Assembly: GCA_001189335.2 (NCBI GenBank)
Contig: LFJH01000008.1
Span: forward strand, 1 to 35,179
Origin: Candidatus Paraburkholderia schumanniana
GTDB taxonomy: Bacteria; Pseudomonadota; Gammaproteobacteria; Burkholderiales; Burkholderiaceae
Direction of reading: 5' to 3'
DNA: 35,179 bases
This document shows positions 1 through 8,708 of this stretch, piece after piece; the stretch's first letter is position 1, and every line of letters begins with the position of its first letter. Both the position numbers and the translations under genes were made by a program. A model generated the notes under the pieces. It did no database searches. It saw nothing but the letters and a program-made list of their open reading frames with translations, and had not been told where the DNA came from.

Positions 1-123
1 GGGCCGCAGGCCCGTGCGCAACGCCCAGGTGGGCAAGAAATGCAGGCGCAAAGCTTTACTCACGATGACCCCGCCTCTGTTTGCGACCGAATCGATGAAT
101 ACAACGGCTTGTTCAGCGTTGCC
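1..123. mobile_element. Insertion-sequence end (left contig edge), partial
   Basis: These 123 bases reappear in reverse complement at 35056-35179 with two mismatches (positions 28 and 68). The shared block stops abruptly after the bases GCGTTGCC on this side, and beyond it the two copies flank unrelated genes. That is the signature of two copies of one mobile element, each cut off by the contig edge. The flanking bases are TTAA here and CTAA at the other copy. Both fit a YTAR target as used by some IS5-family elements, but this family assignment is a weak inference. No transposase reading frame can be recognised in so short a piece. Confidence 0.75.
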
Positions 124-249
124 TTAACTTCGGTTCAGGCTGCGTGACGTTTCGTCGCCTCGGAGCGCCCGAGGCACGGGAGACGGCGCGCGGCATCCGG
201 CGACATCGGTCAAGCGCCGTCAGCCTGGCCGAACACAACCGCTCGACTC

Positions 250-1241
250 ATGAACGAACCCGCCGACTCACTCGATATCTGGCTCATCCGTGTGCTGCGC
301 ACGCTCCTGCAGGAGCGCAGCGTCACGCAGACCGCTCAGCGGCTAAACCAGACGCAGCCGGCCATCAGCACCGCGTTGCGCCGCCTGCGCGAAATCCTGA
401 ACGATCCGATTCTCGTGCGCGGCAAGCAAGGCATGGTGCCGACCGAGTACGGCGAATCGCTGCTCGCGCCCGCGCAGCGCGCACTGCGCGAAGTCAAATT
501 CGTCGCGACGCCGCATGGCGACTTCGATCCGGCGAGCTCGCGCCGCACCTTTCGCGTCGCAGCGCTGGACTATCTGAACGACTTCTTCATACCGACGCTC
601 GTCGCGGCCTTCCGCGACGCGGCGCCCAACGCGCGCCTGGAAATCGAATCGCTTAATCCGATGCGCGACCACGAGCGCATGCTCGACGACGGCGAAATCG
701 ACCTGATGGTCGCCAACTGGACCAAGCCCGAGCCGCGCTTTACGCGCCAGGACCTGTTCACCGATGTATTCGTCTGCCTGATGCGCGCGAATCATCGGCT
801 CGCGCGCGAGCCGATGACGATCGAACGCTACGCGCTCGCGGCGCATCTCGCGCCGACGCCGTACAGCGGCGGCAGGCGGCATCCGATCGATGTCGGCCTC
901 GCGCGCGCGGGTATCAAGCGGCGCATCGTCACGACGATTCCCTACTTCGGCCTCGTCCCGCAGGTGCTGCTGCAATCCGACCTCATCTTCACCGCGCCGC
1001 GCCGCTTCGCGCAGCATTATGCGACGATGCTGCCGCTCGCTGTGCTCGACTCGCCGGTGCCGTTTCCGCGCATCAAGTGCTATCAGCTTTCGCTGCCGCA
1101 GCCGGACCAGCCCACCGATGTCGCCTGGCTGCGCACGCTGATGTCGAACGTGTCCGATACGCTCACGCGCAGAAAGGCCGTCGCGCTTTCCCCGACCGAC
1201 GCCGCCGACACAGCACCGAACTGGGCGAAGTCTCGAAGTAG
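250..1241 (+). CDS. LysR-family transcriptional regulator, stop codon apparently lost
   Basis: This is a DNA-binding regulator of the LysR family. Residues about 20-55 form the winged helix-turn-helix (SVTQTAQRLNQTQPAIS followed by ALRRLR). Residues about 95-310 form the periplasmic-binding-like effector domain, with the typical phrase FRVAALDYLNDFF at its start. The recognisable protein is about 310 residues, the family's usual length, and ends near LMSNVSDTLTRRK. No in-frame stop follows: the frame stays open to 2061, through the AraC gene. A TAG at 1239-1241 lies in another frame, so an indel near the 3' end is likely; the end given here is that out-of-frame stop. The inducer and target genes are unknown. 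The start at 250 is the first ATG before the helix-turn-helix; no strong ribosome binding site is visible. Confidence 0.8.
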
Positions 1242-1276
1242 CTCGCGGACGGCGGGGCGCCGGTACTTTCGGTACC

Positions 1277-2230
1277 ATGCCGAACGACGCCATCAGCCCG
1301 GCCGCTCACATGGATGCCCTCGACAAACTGATCCAGCTTGCGAACCTGACCGGCGCACTCGATCTGCGCTGCCTCTTGAGCGGGCCGCTGGAGCTCGATC
1401 ACGCGCCGGCGCCGCCGGGCGAAGCGGTGTATCACGTCGTGCTGGATGGCGCCTGCACGGTGTTGCGCCAAGGTCATGCGCCGCTCGAACTGAACGCGGG
1501 CGATATCTTCTTCCTGCCCCGCGGCGATGCGCACGTGCTGAGCATCGAGGCACGCGAACGCAATACGGCAAAGGCGCAGGTGGACAAGCATCACAACGGC
1601 GCGGTGACGATAGAAAGCAATTGCGGCGGACGGCGGCCTGGGGTGGACCTGCTCTGCGGGCGCTTTCTCTACGCGCCGCGCGCGCTGCTGGTCGACGTGC
1701 TGCCCGATGTCGTTCACGTATCGTTCTCGCGCACATCGGCGCCCTATCTCGAACCGCTCGTGCAGACAATGCGACGCGAAGCCGAGGAAGCGCAGCTCGG
1801 CGCGCCGTCGATCGTCACGGCGCTTTCCACCGCCTTCTTCACGATGGTCCTGCGCGCGTGGCTCGCCGAGCAGCCGTCGCTCGCGGGCGTGCTCGGGCTG
1901 CTTGTCGAACCGGCGGCTGGGCGCGTCCATCATCGCGATGCTGGAACGGCCCGCCGAGCCGTGGACGCTCGAGATGCTCGCGAAGGAAGTGGCGATGTCG
2001 TGCACCACGTTCACGCGCGCGTTTTCCGCGCATTCGGACAGCTCGCCGCTGGCGCTCCTGAGTCACGTGCGCATACAGCTCGCGAGCACGATGCTCACGC
2101 AGACGACGAAGAGCATCGCGGATGTCGCGGCGGACGTGGGCACCAGTCCGAGGCGGCTTTCTCGAAGCGGTTCAAGGAGCTTTATGGCGTGGCGCCGGGA
2201 AAATTCCGGCGCGCAAACGGATTGGAATGA
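1277..2230 (+). pseudogene. AraC-family transcriptional regulator, two frameshifts
   Basis: The N-terminal part is a cupin-type AraC sensor domain (AraC_binding_6-like; VYHVVLDGACTVL, LNAGDIFFLPRGDAH), and the C-terminal part is the AraC double helix-turn-helix ending GVAPGKFRRANGLE. The reading frame breaks twice. At 1902-1903 an extra T follows LAGVLGLL and shifts the frame; at 2141-2142 a T is missing where GGC-TAC-CAG (GYQSEAAF) is expected, which restores it. Between the breaks the protein continues in the next frame (ASIIAMLERPAEPWTLEMLAKEV, KSIADVAADV). The shifted stretch includes the first DNA-contact helix, so the product is probably inactive. That helix reads MSCTTFTRAF where the family usually has SRTTF, a further possible lesion. 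ATG at 1310 (MDALDKLIQL) is an alternative and perhaps the better start. Confidence 0.85.
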
Positions 2231-2344
2231 CTGCGGTGCGGTGCATCCGAATCGGAGGATACCGCTGAAACCAGCCGTTGCAGCCTCTCGGATCTGGCCC
2301 AGGCGGCAAGCGGCTCATCCGGACAGTGGCGCTGCAGATGAACT

Positions 2345-2851
2345 TCAGGCGGCCGCGCGGACCGTCCTCAGCGCCGGCAATCCGAACCGCGCCGTCATCT
2401 CCCTCACGCGCAGCAGCTGCGCTGCGACCGCCAGCGCAATCGATCCGGGCGCCTTGTCGACGATGCCTTCCACGCCGATCGGACAGGTAATCTCCGGCAG
2501 ACGATCCGCCGCCATGCCCCGCTCCATCAGACGCCGTTCGAACTTCACGCGCTTGGTCTTCGAGCCGATCAGCCCGAAGTAAGCAAAGTCGTTGCGCCGC
2601 ATGATGCGCTGCGTGAGCGAGAAGTCGAGCGAGTGATCGTGCGTCGTCACGATGAAGTACGCGCCGGCCGGCGCTTCGTCGACGATTGCATCGGGTAGAT
2701 CGGTGACCTCGACCTGCACGTTCGCCGGGACTTCGTCGGGGAACAGCTCGTCGCGCGCATCGACCCATTGCACGACGCACGGCAGCGTGCCCAGCACCTT
2801 TACGAGCGCATGGCCGACGTGGCCCGCGCCGAACAGGACGACGTGCATCAT
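2345..2851 (-). CDS. xdhC: XdhC, C-terminal half only (truncated accessory protein of xanthine dehydrogenase)
   Basis: XdhC binds the molybdenum cofactor and delivers it to xanthine dehydrogenase. The 168 residues here match only the C-terminal Rossmann-type domain: VVLFGAGHVGHALVKVL near the start, then YFIVTTHDHSLDF, FAYFGLIGSKTKR and CPIGVEGIVDKAPGSIALAVAAQLL. Family members are about 300-340 residues and begin with a separate XdhC/CoxI domain, which is absent. Only 13 bases separate this ORF from the xdhB stop, so there is no room for it. A ribosome binding site GGAG at 2861-2864 precedes ATG 2851. The truncated gene therefore seems to have kept its native start region and lost roughly half of its coding sequence by deletion. 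Loss of function is inferred. It is the last gene of the xdh operon. Confidence 0.85.
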   Translation of the reverse strand: MMHVVLFGAGHVGHALVKVLGTLPCVVQWVDARDELFPDEVPANVQVEVTDLPDAIVDEAPAGAYFIVTTHDHSLDFSLTQRIMRRNDFAYFGLIGSKTKRVKFERRLMERGMAADRLPEITCPIGVEGIVDKAPGSIALAVAAQLLRVREMTARFGLPALRTVRAAA

Positions 2852-2864
2852 GACCGTGCGCTCC

Positions 2865-5218
2865 TCACCGCATTGACGCCTTGAGAATCTCTTCCGCCGT
2901 CGCGGGTGCGTTCAAGGGCGGATTCACCTTGTGATCGCCGACCGCCGACACCGCGTCGCGGATCGCGAAAAACACCGAGAACGGCAGGAGCAGCGGGGGC
3001 TCGCCGACTGCCTTCGAGCGATGGATGCTGTCCTCCGCGTTGCGGTTCTTGAAGAGATTCACGCGGAAATCGGCGGGCATATCGTTGGTCGTCGGAATCT
3101 TGTAGGTGGACGGCGCGTGCGTCATCAGCTTGCCGTTGTCGTTCCACCAGAGCTCCTCCGTCGTGAGCCAGCCCATGCCCTGCACGAACGCGCCTTCGAC
3201 CTGACCTTTGTCGAGCGCCGGATTCAACGACGCGCCCACGTCATGCAGCGCATCCGCGCGCAGCACGCGCATCTCACCCGTCAACGTGTCGATCACCACT
3301 TCGGACACCGCCGCGCCATACGAGTAGTAGAAGAACGGCCGGCCCTGCCTCGTCGCCTGATCCCAGTAGAGCTTGGGCGTCGCGTAGAAGCCGTCGGACC
3401 ACAATTGAACGCGCGCGAGATAGGCCTTCTGCACGACTTCCTCGAACGGAATGGCATCGTCGCCGACGATCACGCGGTCGTTCGCGAAACGCACTTCGGA
3501 AGCGGCGACCGTGCCGCCGCCGAACTTCTCCGCCGCGAACGTCGCGAGCCGCTCGCGCAACTGGCGCACGGCGTCCTGCGCGGCCTTGCCGTTCAGGTCG
3601 GTGCCGGTCGATGCCGCCGTCGCCGAAGTATTCGCGACCTTGCTCGTGTCGGTGGCCGTCACGCGCACGCGCTCGAAGTTCACGCCGAGTTCATGCGCCA
3701 CCACCTGCGCGACCTTCGTGTTCAGGCCCTGGCCCATTTCAGTGCCGCCGTGGTTCACGAGCATCGAGCCATCGGTATAGATGTGGACCAGCGCGCCCGC
3801 CTGGTTGAAGTGCGTCACGTTGAACGCGATGCCAACCTTCACCGGTGTCAGCGCGAGACCTTTCTTGAGGATTTCGTTGTTCGCGTTGAACTCGTTGATG
3901 GCCGGCCGTACGTCGGCGACGGTAATCGCTCGTCTCTTCCAGTTCGGCGATCAGTTCATGGATGACGTTGTCTTCGACCGTCTGGCCATAAGGCGTCGTG
4001 TTGTTCTCCGTCTTGCCGTAGAGGTTCGCACGGCGCACGTCGAGCGAGTCGCGGCCGACCGAGCGCGCCACGTTGCCCATGATGTACTCGATCGCGAACG
4101 CGCCCTGCGCCCTGCGGGCCGCCGAAGCCACGAAACGCGGTGTTCGACTGCGTGTTGGTCTTGCCGCAGTAGCCTTCGATCTTCACGTCCGAGAGCCAGT
4201 ACGCGTTGTCGAAGTGGCAGACGGCGCGCGTCATCACGGGCCCCGACAGATCGGCCGAGAAGCCGCAGCGCGAGGTCATGTCGACGGCCACGCCATCGAT
4301 CCTGCCGTCGTCGTAGCCGACTTCGAACTCGTACACGAAGTCGTGGCGCTTGCCGGTGATCATCATGTCGTCGTCGCGGTCCGGGCGCAGCTTCACCGGG
4401 CACGAGAGCTTCCACGCGGCGAGCGACGCACAGCACGCGAAAATCCCCGATTGCGACTCCTTGCCGCCGAAGCTGCCGCCCATGCGCCGGCATTCCACCA
4501 GCACGTTGTGCGAATGCACGTTCAGCACATGGGCGACGAGATGCTGCATTTCCGTCGGGTGCTGCGTCGAGCAGTAGACGTGCATGCCGTCGTCGTCCTT
4601 CGACACCGCGTAGGCGATCTGGCCTTCGAGATAGAACTGCTCCTGGCCGCCGAGCTTCATCGCGCCGCGCTCGCGATGCGCGGCCTTCGTCATGCGTCCT
4701 TCGGCGTCGCCACGCGAGAACTTCAGCGGATTCAACACATACGATTCGGCCTTGCGCGCGTCCTGCGGCGTGAGAACAGGCACGAGGTCTTCGAACTCGA
4801 TGGTCGCGCGGCGCGCGGCGAGCCGGGCCGTATCGTGCGAGGTCGCGACGACGATGAACATCGGCTGACCGACGTACTGCACGATGCCCTGCGCGAGCAC
4901 CGGATCGTCGTGGATGATCGGGCCGCAGTCGTTCACGCCGGGGATGTCGTCGGCGGTGAAGATGGCGACCACGCCGGGCGTCGCGCGCACGGCGTCGAAG
5001 TTCATCGACACGATCTTCGCGTGCGCCTTCGGGCTCGTGCCGAGCGCGGCGTGCAGGGTGCCCGCGACGAGCGGAATGTCGTCGGTGTAGCTAGCGCGCT
5101 CGCTCACGTGCAGATGCGCTGATTCATGCGGACGCGAGACGTGGACCTGCTTGAAATCGTCGATTTCGTTCGCGAGCGACTGGGCTTCGGCGAGGAAGGC
5201 TTCGGCTTGCTGATTCAT
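2865..5218 (-). pseudogene. xdhB: Xanthine dehydrogenase large (molybdopterin-binding) subunit, two frameshifts
   Basis: This subunit carries the molybdenum active site that oxidises hypoxanthine and xanthine to urate. The N-terminal part (5218 down to about 4115) has the aldehyde oxidase/xanthine dehydrogenase a/b-hammerhead domain and continues to SNTAFRGFGGPQG. The middle piece, in another frame (about 4115-3925), reads FAIEYIMGNVARSVGRDSLDVRR. The C-terminal piece, in a third frame, contains VGIAFNVTHFNQAGALVH, GGTEMGQGLNTK and KAVGEPPLLLPFSVFFAI. The first break is an exact 7-bp tandem duplication (GCCCTGC twice, 4102-4115). The second is an insertion of 1 or 4 bases near 3911-3921. Both add one base modulo three. 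Each frame alone lacks a complete cofactor site, so the enzyme is probably dead. It starts 15 bases after xdhA in the same operon. Confidence 0.9.
4102..4115. repeat. 7-bp exact tandem duplication inside xdhB
   Basis: GCCCTGC occurs twice in immediate succession (4102-4108, 4109-4115). Removing one copy restores the continuous protein FRGFGGPQGAFAIEYIMG, which matches the conserved xanthine dehydrogenase sequence. The duplication is therefore the frameshifting lesion. Confidence 0.9.
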
Positions 5219-5233
5219 GTTCGTGTCTTCTTG

Positions 5234-6767
5234 TTACTTCGCTTCGACCAGTTCGATTGCGCGCACATCCAGCTTCGATTTGTCCAGCGGATTCTGCGGA
5301 CGCGTCTCCAGCCAGAAGCGATACAGCAAGCTCTTTGTCGCGTCGAGCCGGTAGTCGCTGCTCGCACGCATGTCGGTGAGCGGCGCGTAGTCGCGGCCCA
5401 GCGCGATCATCGCGGCTTGAACAGTGGCTTCGTGCCAGTGTGCATCGGCGAGATTGGCTTCGGCGTGCGCGGCGCGCTTCGGCGTCGCCGCCATGCCGCC
5501 GTAGGCGAGACGCGGCTCGCGGATCGTGTCGCCATCGGCGATGAAGCTAAAGGCGGCGTACACGGCCGAGATGTCCGAATCGAAACGCTTCGACAGCTTG
5601 TAGGCGCGGAACTGCATTTTGGCGCGCTTGCCTGCGCGCGTTGGCACACGGATGGCGGCGACGAACTCGTTGTCCGCCATGTCCTTCTTCTGATACGCGA
5701 TGTAAAGATCCTCGAGCGGCATCTCGCGCGTGCCGTTGCGTGCCGTTGACACTCTGGAGCACGACGCGCGCGTTCAGCGCGATGAGGCCGGGCATCGAAT
5801 CGCCGATCGGCGAGCCGTTCGCGACGTTGCCGCCGAGCGTGCCCGCATTGCGGATCGGCAGCGACGCGAAGCGCAGGCGCGTCTCTTCCAGCTCCGGATA
5901 CGTCTTCACGATTTCGTCATAGGCACGCTCGACCGTCACGCCCGCGCCGATTTCGATCCACTCCTCCGTCGTCTCGACGTGCCTGAATCCTTCGATCTGC
6001 CCGACATAGACGATGTCGCCGAGATCGCGCAACTGCTTCGTCACCCACAAGCCGACGTCCGTGCTGCCGGCAAGAATGCGCACATTCGGATTACTGCCCT
6101 TCAGCGCGGCGAGCGCTTCGACGGTGCGCGGCGCGTCGAACCGGCGGCCGGCGTGCTCGTAGTGGAAGGTGTCGTCGCGCCTGATGCTTTCGAGCGTGCG
6201 CGCGAGCGCCGGCACGTTGACGGGCGCGAGCGGCGCGTGATCGAACATCTGCTCGGCAGCGTCGATGATCGGCCGATATCCCGTGCAGCGGCACAGATTG
6301 CCCGTGAGCGCGTCGCTGATTTGCTGGCGCGAAGGCCTGGTCTTCTCGCAGGCGTGTGCACAGCCGGTCGTCGCATGACCGTGCTTTTCGTAGAGCGCGA
6401 ACATCGACATCGCAAAACCCGGCGTGCAGAAGTCGCACTGCGAACCGTGGCAATCGATGAGCGCCTGCTGCACCGGATGCAGCGAGCCGTCAGGCTGGCG
6501 CAGATCTTCGACGGTGAAGAGCGCGCGGCCATCGAGCGTCGGCAGGAACTGCACACAGGCGTTGACCGCCTTGAACGCCACGCCGCCGTTTCCGTCCGGC
6601 TCGCCTATGACGACCGTGCACGCGCCGCAGTCACCTTCGGCGCAGCCTTCCTTCGTGCCGGTGCAGCGCGCGTCTTCGCGGAGGTATTGCAGGACGGTGC
6701 GCGTCGTCGACGCGCCGCTCACTTCCTGGATCGCATTGCGGTGATAGAAGCGGATCGGCTGGCTCAT
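5234..6767 (-). pseudogene. xdhA: Xanthine dehydrogenase small subunit (2Fe-2S and FAD domains), frameshifted
   Basis: This subunit passes electrons from the molybdenum subunit through two 2Fe-2S clusters to FAD. From the N terminus it shows a plant-type ferredoxin cluster (CTGTKEGCAEGDCGAC, then AVNACVQF), a second cluster domain (SQCDFCTPGF, NLCRCTGYRPI), the FAD-binding domain (VRILAGSTDVGLWVTKQ, RNAGTLGGNVANGSPIGDS) and the C-terminal CO-dehydrogenase-flavoprotein domain (FRAYKLSKRFDSDIS). The frame is broken between VVLQSVNGT and REMPLEDLYIAY by an exact 10-bp tandem duplication (GCGTGCCGTT at 5728-5737 and 5738-5747). The start is taken at ATG 6767 (MSQPIRFYHRN); the frame is also open to a TTG at 6791. 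It is the first gene of the xdhA-xdhB-xdhC operon. Confidence 0.9.
5728..5747. repeat. 10-bp exact tandem duplication inside xdhA
   Basis: GCGTGCCGTT occurs twice in immediate succession (5728-5737, 5738-5747). Removing one copy rejoins the two frames as SVNGTREMPLEDLY, so this duplication is the frameshifting lesion of the gene. Confidence 0.9.
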
Positions 6768-7108
6768 GTGATCTGTCTCGGGGCTGTTCAATGTTTTTCT
6801 GCTGGTTGCGCGGGATGCGCAGCCGGTGGCATGTCGCGACTTCGAGGGACTTTTCGGATGGGTCCTGTCGCTTCGATGGTTCGAAAGCTATCACCGCCAA
6901 AATCCCCAACCCATAGGCGACGCTACATGAGCGACATATTCGTCCCCCGATATGTCGTTCGAGGCTTGTACAGCAAGGCTTCCGGCGACGCCATCCAACC
7001 GTTCGGACGAGCAATTTGTCCCACTTGGTTACAAAACGGTTGCGACGCTGCGTCGCAACATATGTGACAATCACGCCTTCGCACCGAATTCAAGTCCGCA
7101 ATTTCCCT
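6768..7108. promoter_or_regulatory. Divergent intergenic region with two inverted repeats
   Basis: This is the divergent control region between the xdh operon (minus strand) and the MFS exporter (plus strand). It holds two inverted repeats that could be operators. The first has arms CGACATAT (6932-6939) and ATATGTCG (6950-6957) around a 10-base spacer. The second has arms TTGCGACG (7040-7047) and CGTCGCAA (7051-7058) around CTG, 51 bases before the exporter start. No gene is recognised here and no clear -35/-10 pair was identified. Which regulators bind is unknown. Confidence 0.4.
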
Positions 7109-7799
7109 ATGTCCACCGAGAGCCGCTCCGCCGCCGTGCCGCAAGGCGATTTCGCCGTCACGCTGCGAATCCTGCCGGTCGTGCTGTACACGTTCCTCTG
7201 CTATCTGACCATCGGCATTCCGCTCGCGGTGTTGCCGGGCTTCGTGCACACGGATCTCGGCTACGGTTCGGTGATGGCAGGCGCGGCAATCAGCGTGCAG
7301 TATACTTCGCGACGCTCATGTCGAGGCCGTTCGCGGGCCGCACGGCGGACACGCTCGGTCCCAAGAAAACGGTGCTCTACGGGCTCGCGGCGTGTGCGAC
7401 GAGCGGCGTGCTGCTGCTCGGCTCGGCGCTGGCGGCGCAATGGCATGCGGTGAGTCTCGTGCTGCTCATGGTCGCGCGGCTCGTCCTCGGCTTCGGCGAA
7501 AGCTGGGTCGGCACGGGCTCGATCACGTGGGGCATCGGGCGTGTGGGCGTCGCGAACAATGCGAAGGTGATTTCGTGAAACGGCATCGCCACTTACGGTG
7601 CGCTTGCGGTCGGCGCACCGCTGGGCGTCGCGATCGATCATTCGCTCGGCTTCGCATCGCTTGGGCTGATCGTGATCGCGCTGGGCGGCTTCGGGTTCGC
7701 GCTGGTGTTTCCGGCGCTGGGCGTGGAAGCTGTCGGGCTCGTGCCGCCCCGCACAGGGGCAACGCCAATAGACCGACGCGAATACGGGATCCGGCGATA
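7109..7799 (+). pseudogene. YhhS/YfcJ-type MFS exporter, multiply disrupted
   Basis: The start [15 protein letters not shown] is followed by membrane segments whose wording matches the YhhS/YfcJ group of major facilitator exporters: [69 protein letters not shown]. Three lesions are seen. A 2-bp duplication (TATA, 7301-7304) shifts the frame after AAISVQY. Codon 7576-7578 is TGA where family members have the Trp of ISWNG. The segment LGLIVIALG is joined directly to [21 protein letters not shown], which in YhhS lies roughly 120 residues later. After that motif the frame soon ends at 7799, so the last membrane helices are also missing. Full-length relatives have about 400 residues. The natural substrate of this group is poorly known. 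Confidence 0.85.
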
Positions 7800-7931
7800 G
7801 CTCGATAAAACAAAAAGCCCACCCCGCAAACGTGCGACGTTTCACCAACCTCCTGAGATGAAAAAACGAGCCCGCGCTCCACCTGCACCGTTTGTCTTAA
7901 AATCCCCGCTTGGCCCATTTGCGTCCGCTTT

Positions 7932-8680
7932 ATGAACTCGACCTCGAAAGACCGTTGGCGCGACTTGCGCCCGGACCCGGACAGCGACACACCGCTCTAC
8001 CTCCAACTCGCCCGCAAGCTGGCCAACGCCATCCACGAGAACCGCTGGAACGCAGGCGAAGCGCTGCCCTCTGAGCGCGTGCTGTCCGAGGCGTTAGGTG
8101 TATCGAGAATCATGTCGAGAAAGGCGATCGCGCTGCTCGTCGAGCAAGGGCTGATTCGACGCGAGCAAGGCGCCGGCAGCTTCATCACGCCGCGCTACGA
8201 AGATCCGCTGTCGCGCCTGTCGAGCTTTTCCGAGATGCTGCGCCGCCGCGGCTTCAGGCCCAGCTCCAAGTGGCTCTCACGCACCATCGAGCCCGCCAAT
8301 CGCGATGAAGTCATTCAGCTCGGGCTCTCGCCCGCCGCCACCGTCACGTGCCTGAAGCGCCTGCGTCTCGCGGACGACATCGTGACGGCCGTCGAAAACG
8401 TTCGACCTTCCCCGCGTCGTGCATTCCCGACCCGCAGTCCATTGGCGATTCGCTCTACAGCTATCTGGACTCGCGCGGGCTCTCCATCGTCCGCGCGCTC
8501 CAGCATTTCCGCGCGGTGAACGCAAGTCCGGAAATTGCCCGGCAGATGGGCATCGCGCCGCACGACGCGCTCCTGCTCATCACGCGCGTCGGCTACACCG
8601 CCGATCAGCGCGCGATCGAGCTCACCGACACCTACTGCCGCAACGACTACTACGACTTCGTCGCCGAGCTTCGCAAGTAG
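7932..8680 (+). pseudogene. GntR/HutC-type transcriptional regulator, frameshifted (NagR-like)
   Basis: Residues about 20-90 form the GntR winged helix (TPLYLQLARKLANAIHENRW, LPSERVLSEALGVSR, GLIRREQGAGSFI). The rest is the UTRA effector domain of the HutC subfamily, which usually senses small sugar phosphates or acids. The frame breaks after DDIVTAVEN, where the two bases GT (8400-8401) are inserted. The protein then resumes in the other frame as STFPASCIPDPQSIGDSLYSYL and ends DYYDFVAELRK at 8680. The sequence resembles NagR-type regulators of N-acetylglucosamine genes from Burkholderia, but no nag genes are in the window, so the target is uncertain. It lies 28 bases upstream of the DHA2 exporter and may have been co-transcribed with it. 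Confidence 0.85.
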
Positions 8681-8708
8681 GAACGCCACCAGCCCGCGAC
8701 GCAACAAC

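Noticed and set aside
2931-5122. Long plus-strand open frames opposite xdhB and xdhA as real genes
   Set aside because: They are antisense shadows in GC-rich coding DNA, with Arg/His/Asp-rich translations and no recognisable motif.
2865-8680. Programmed ribosomal frameshifting in the xdh, exporter or regulator genes
   Set aside because: The breaks are tandem duplications and insertions at unrelated positions, without slippery heptamers or downstream structures, and several occur per gene.
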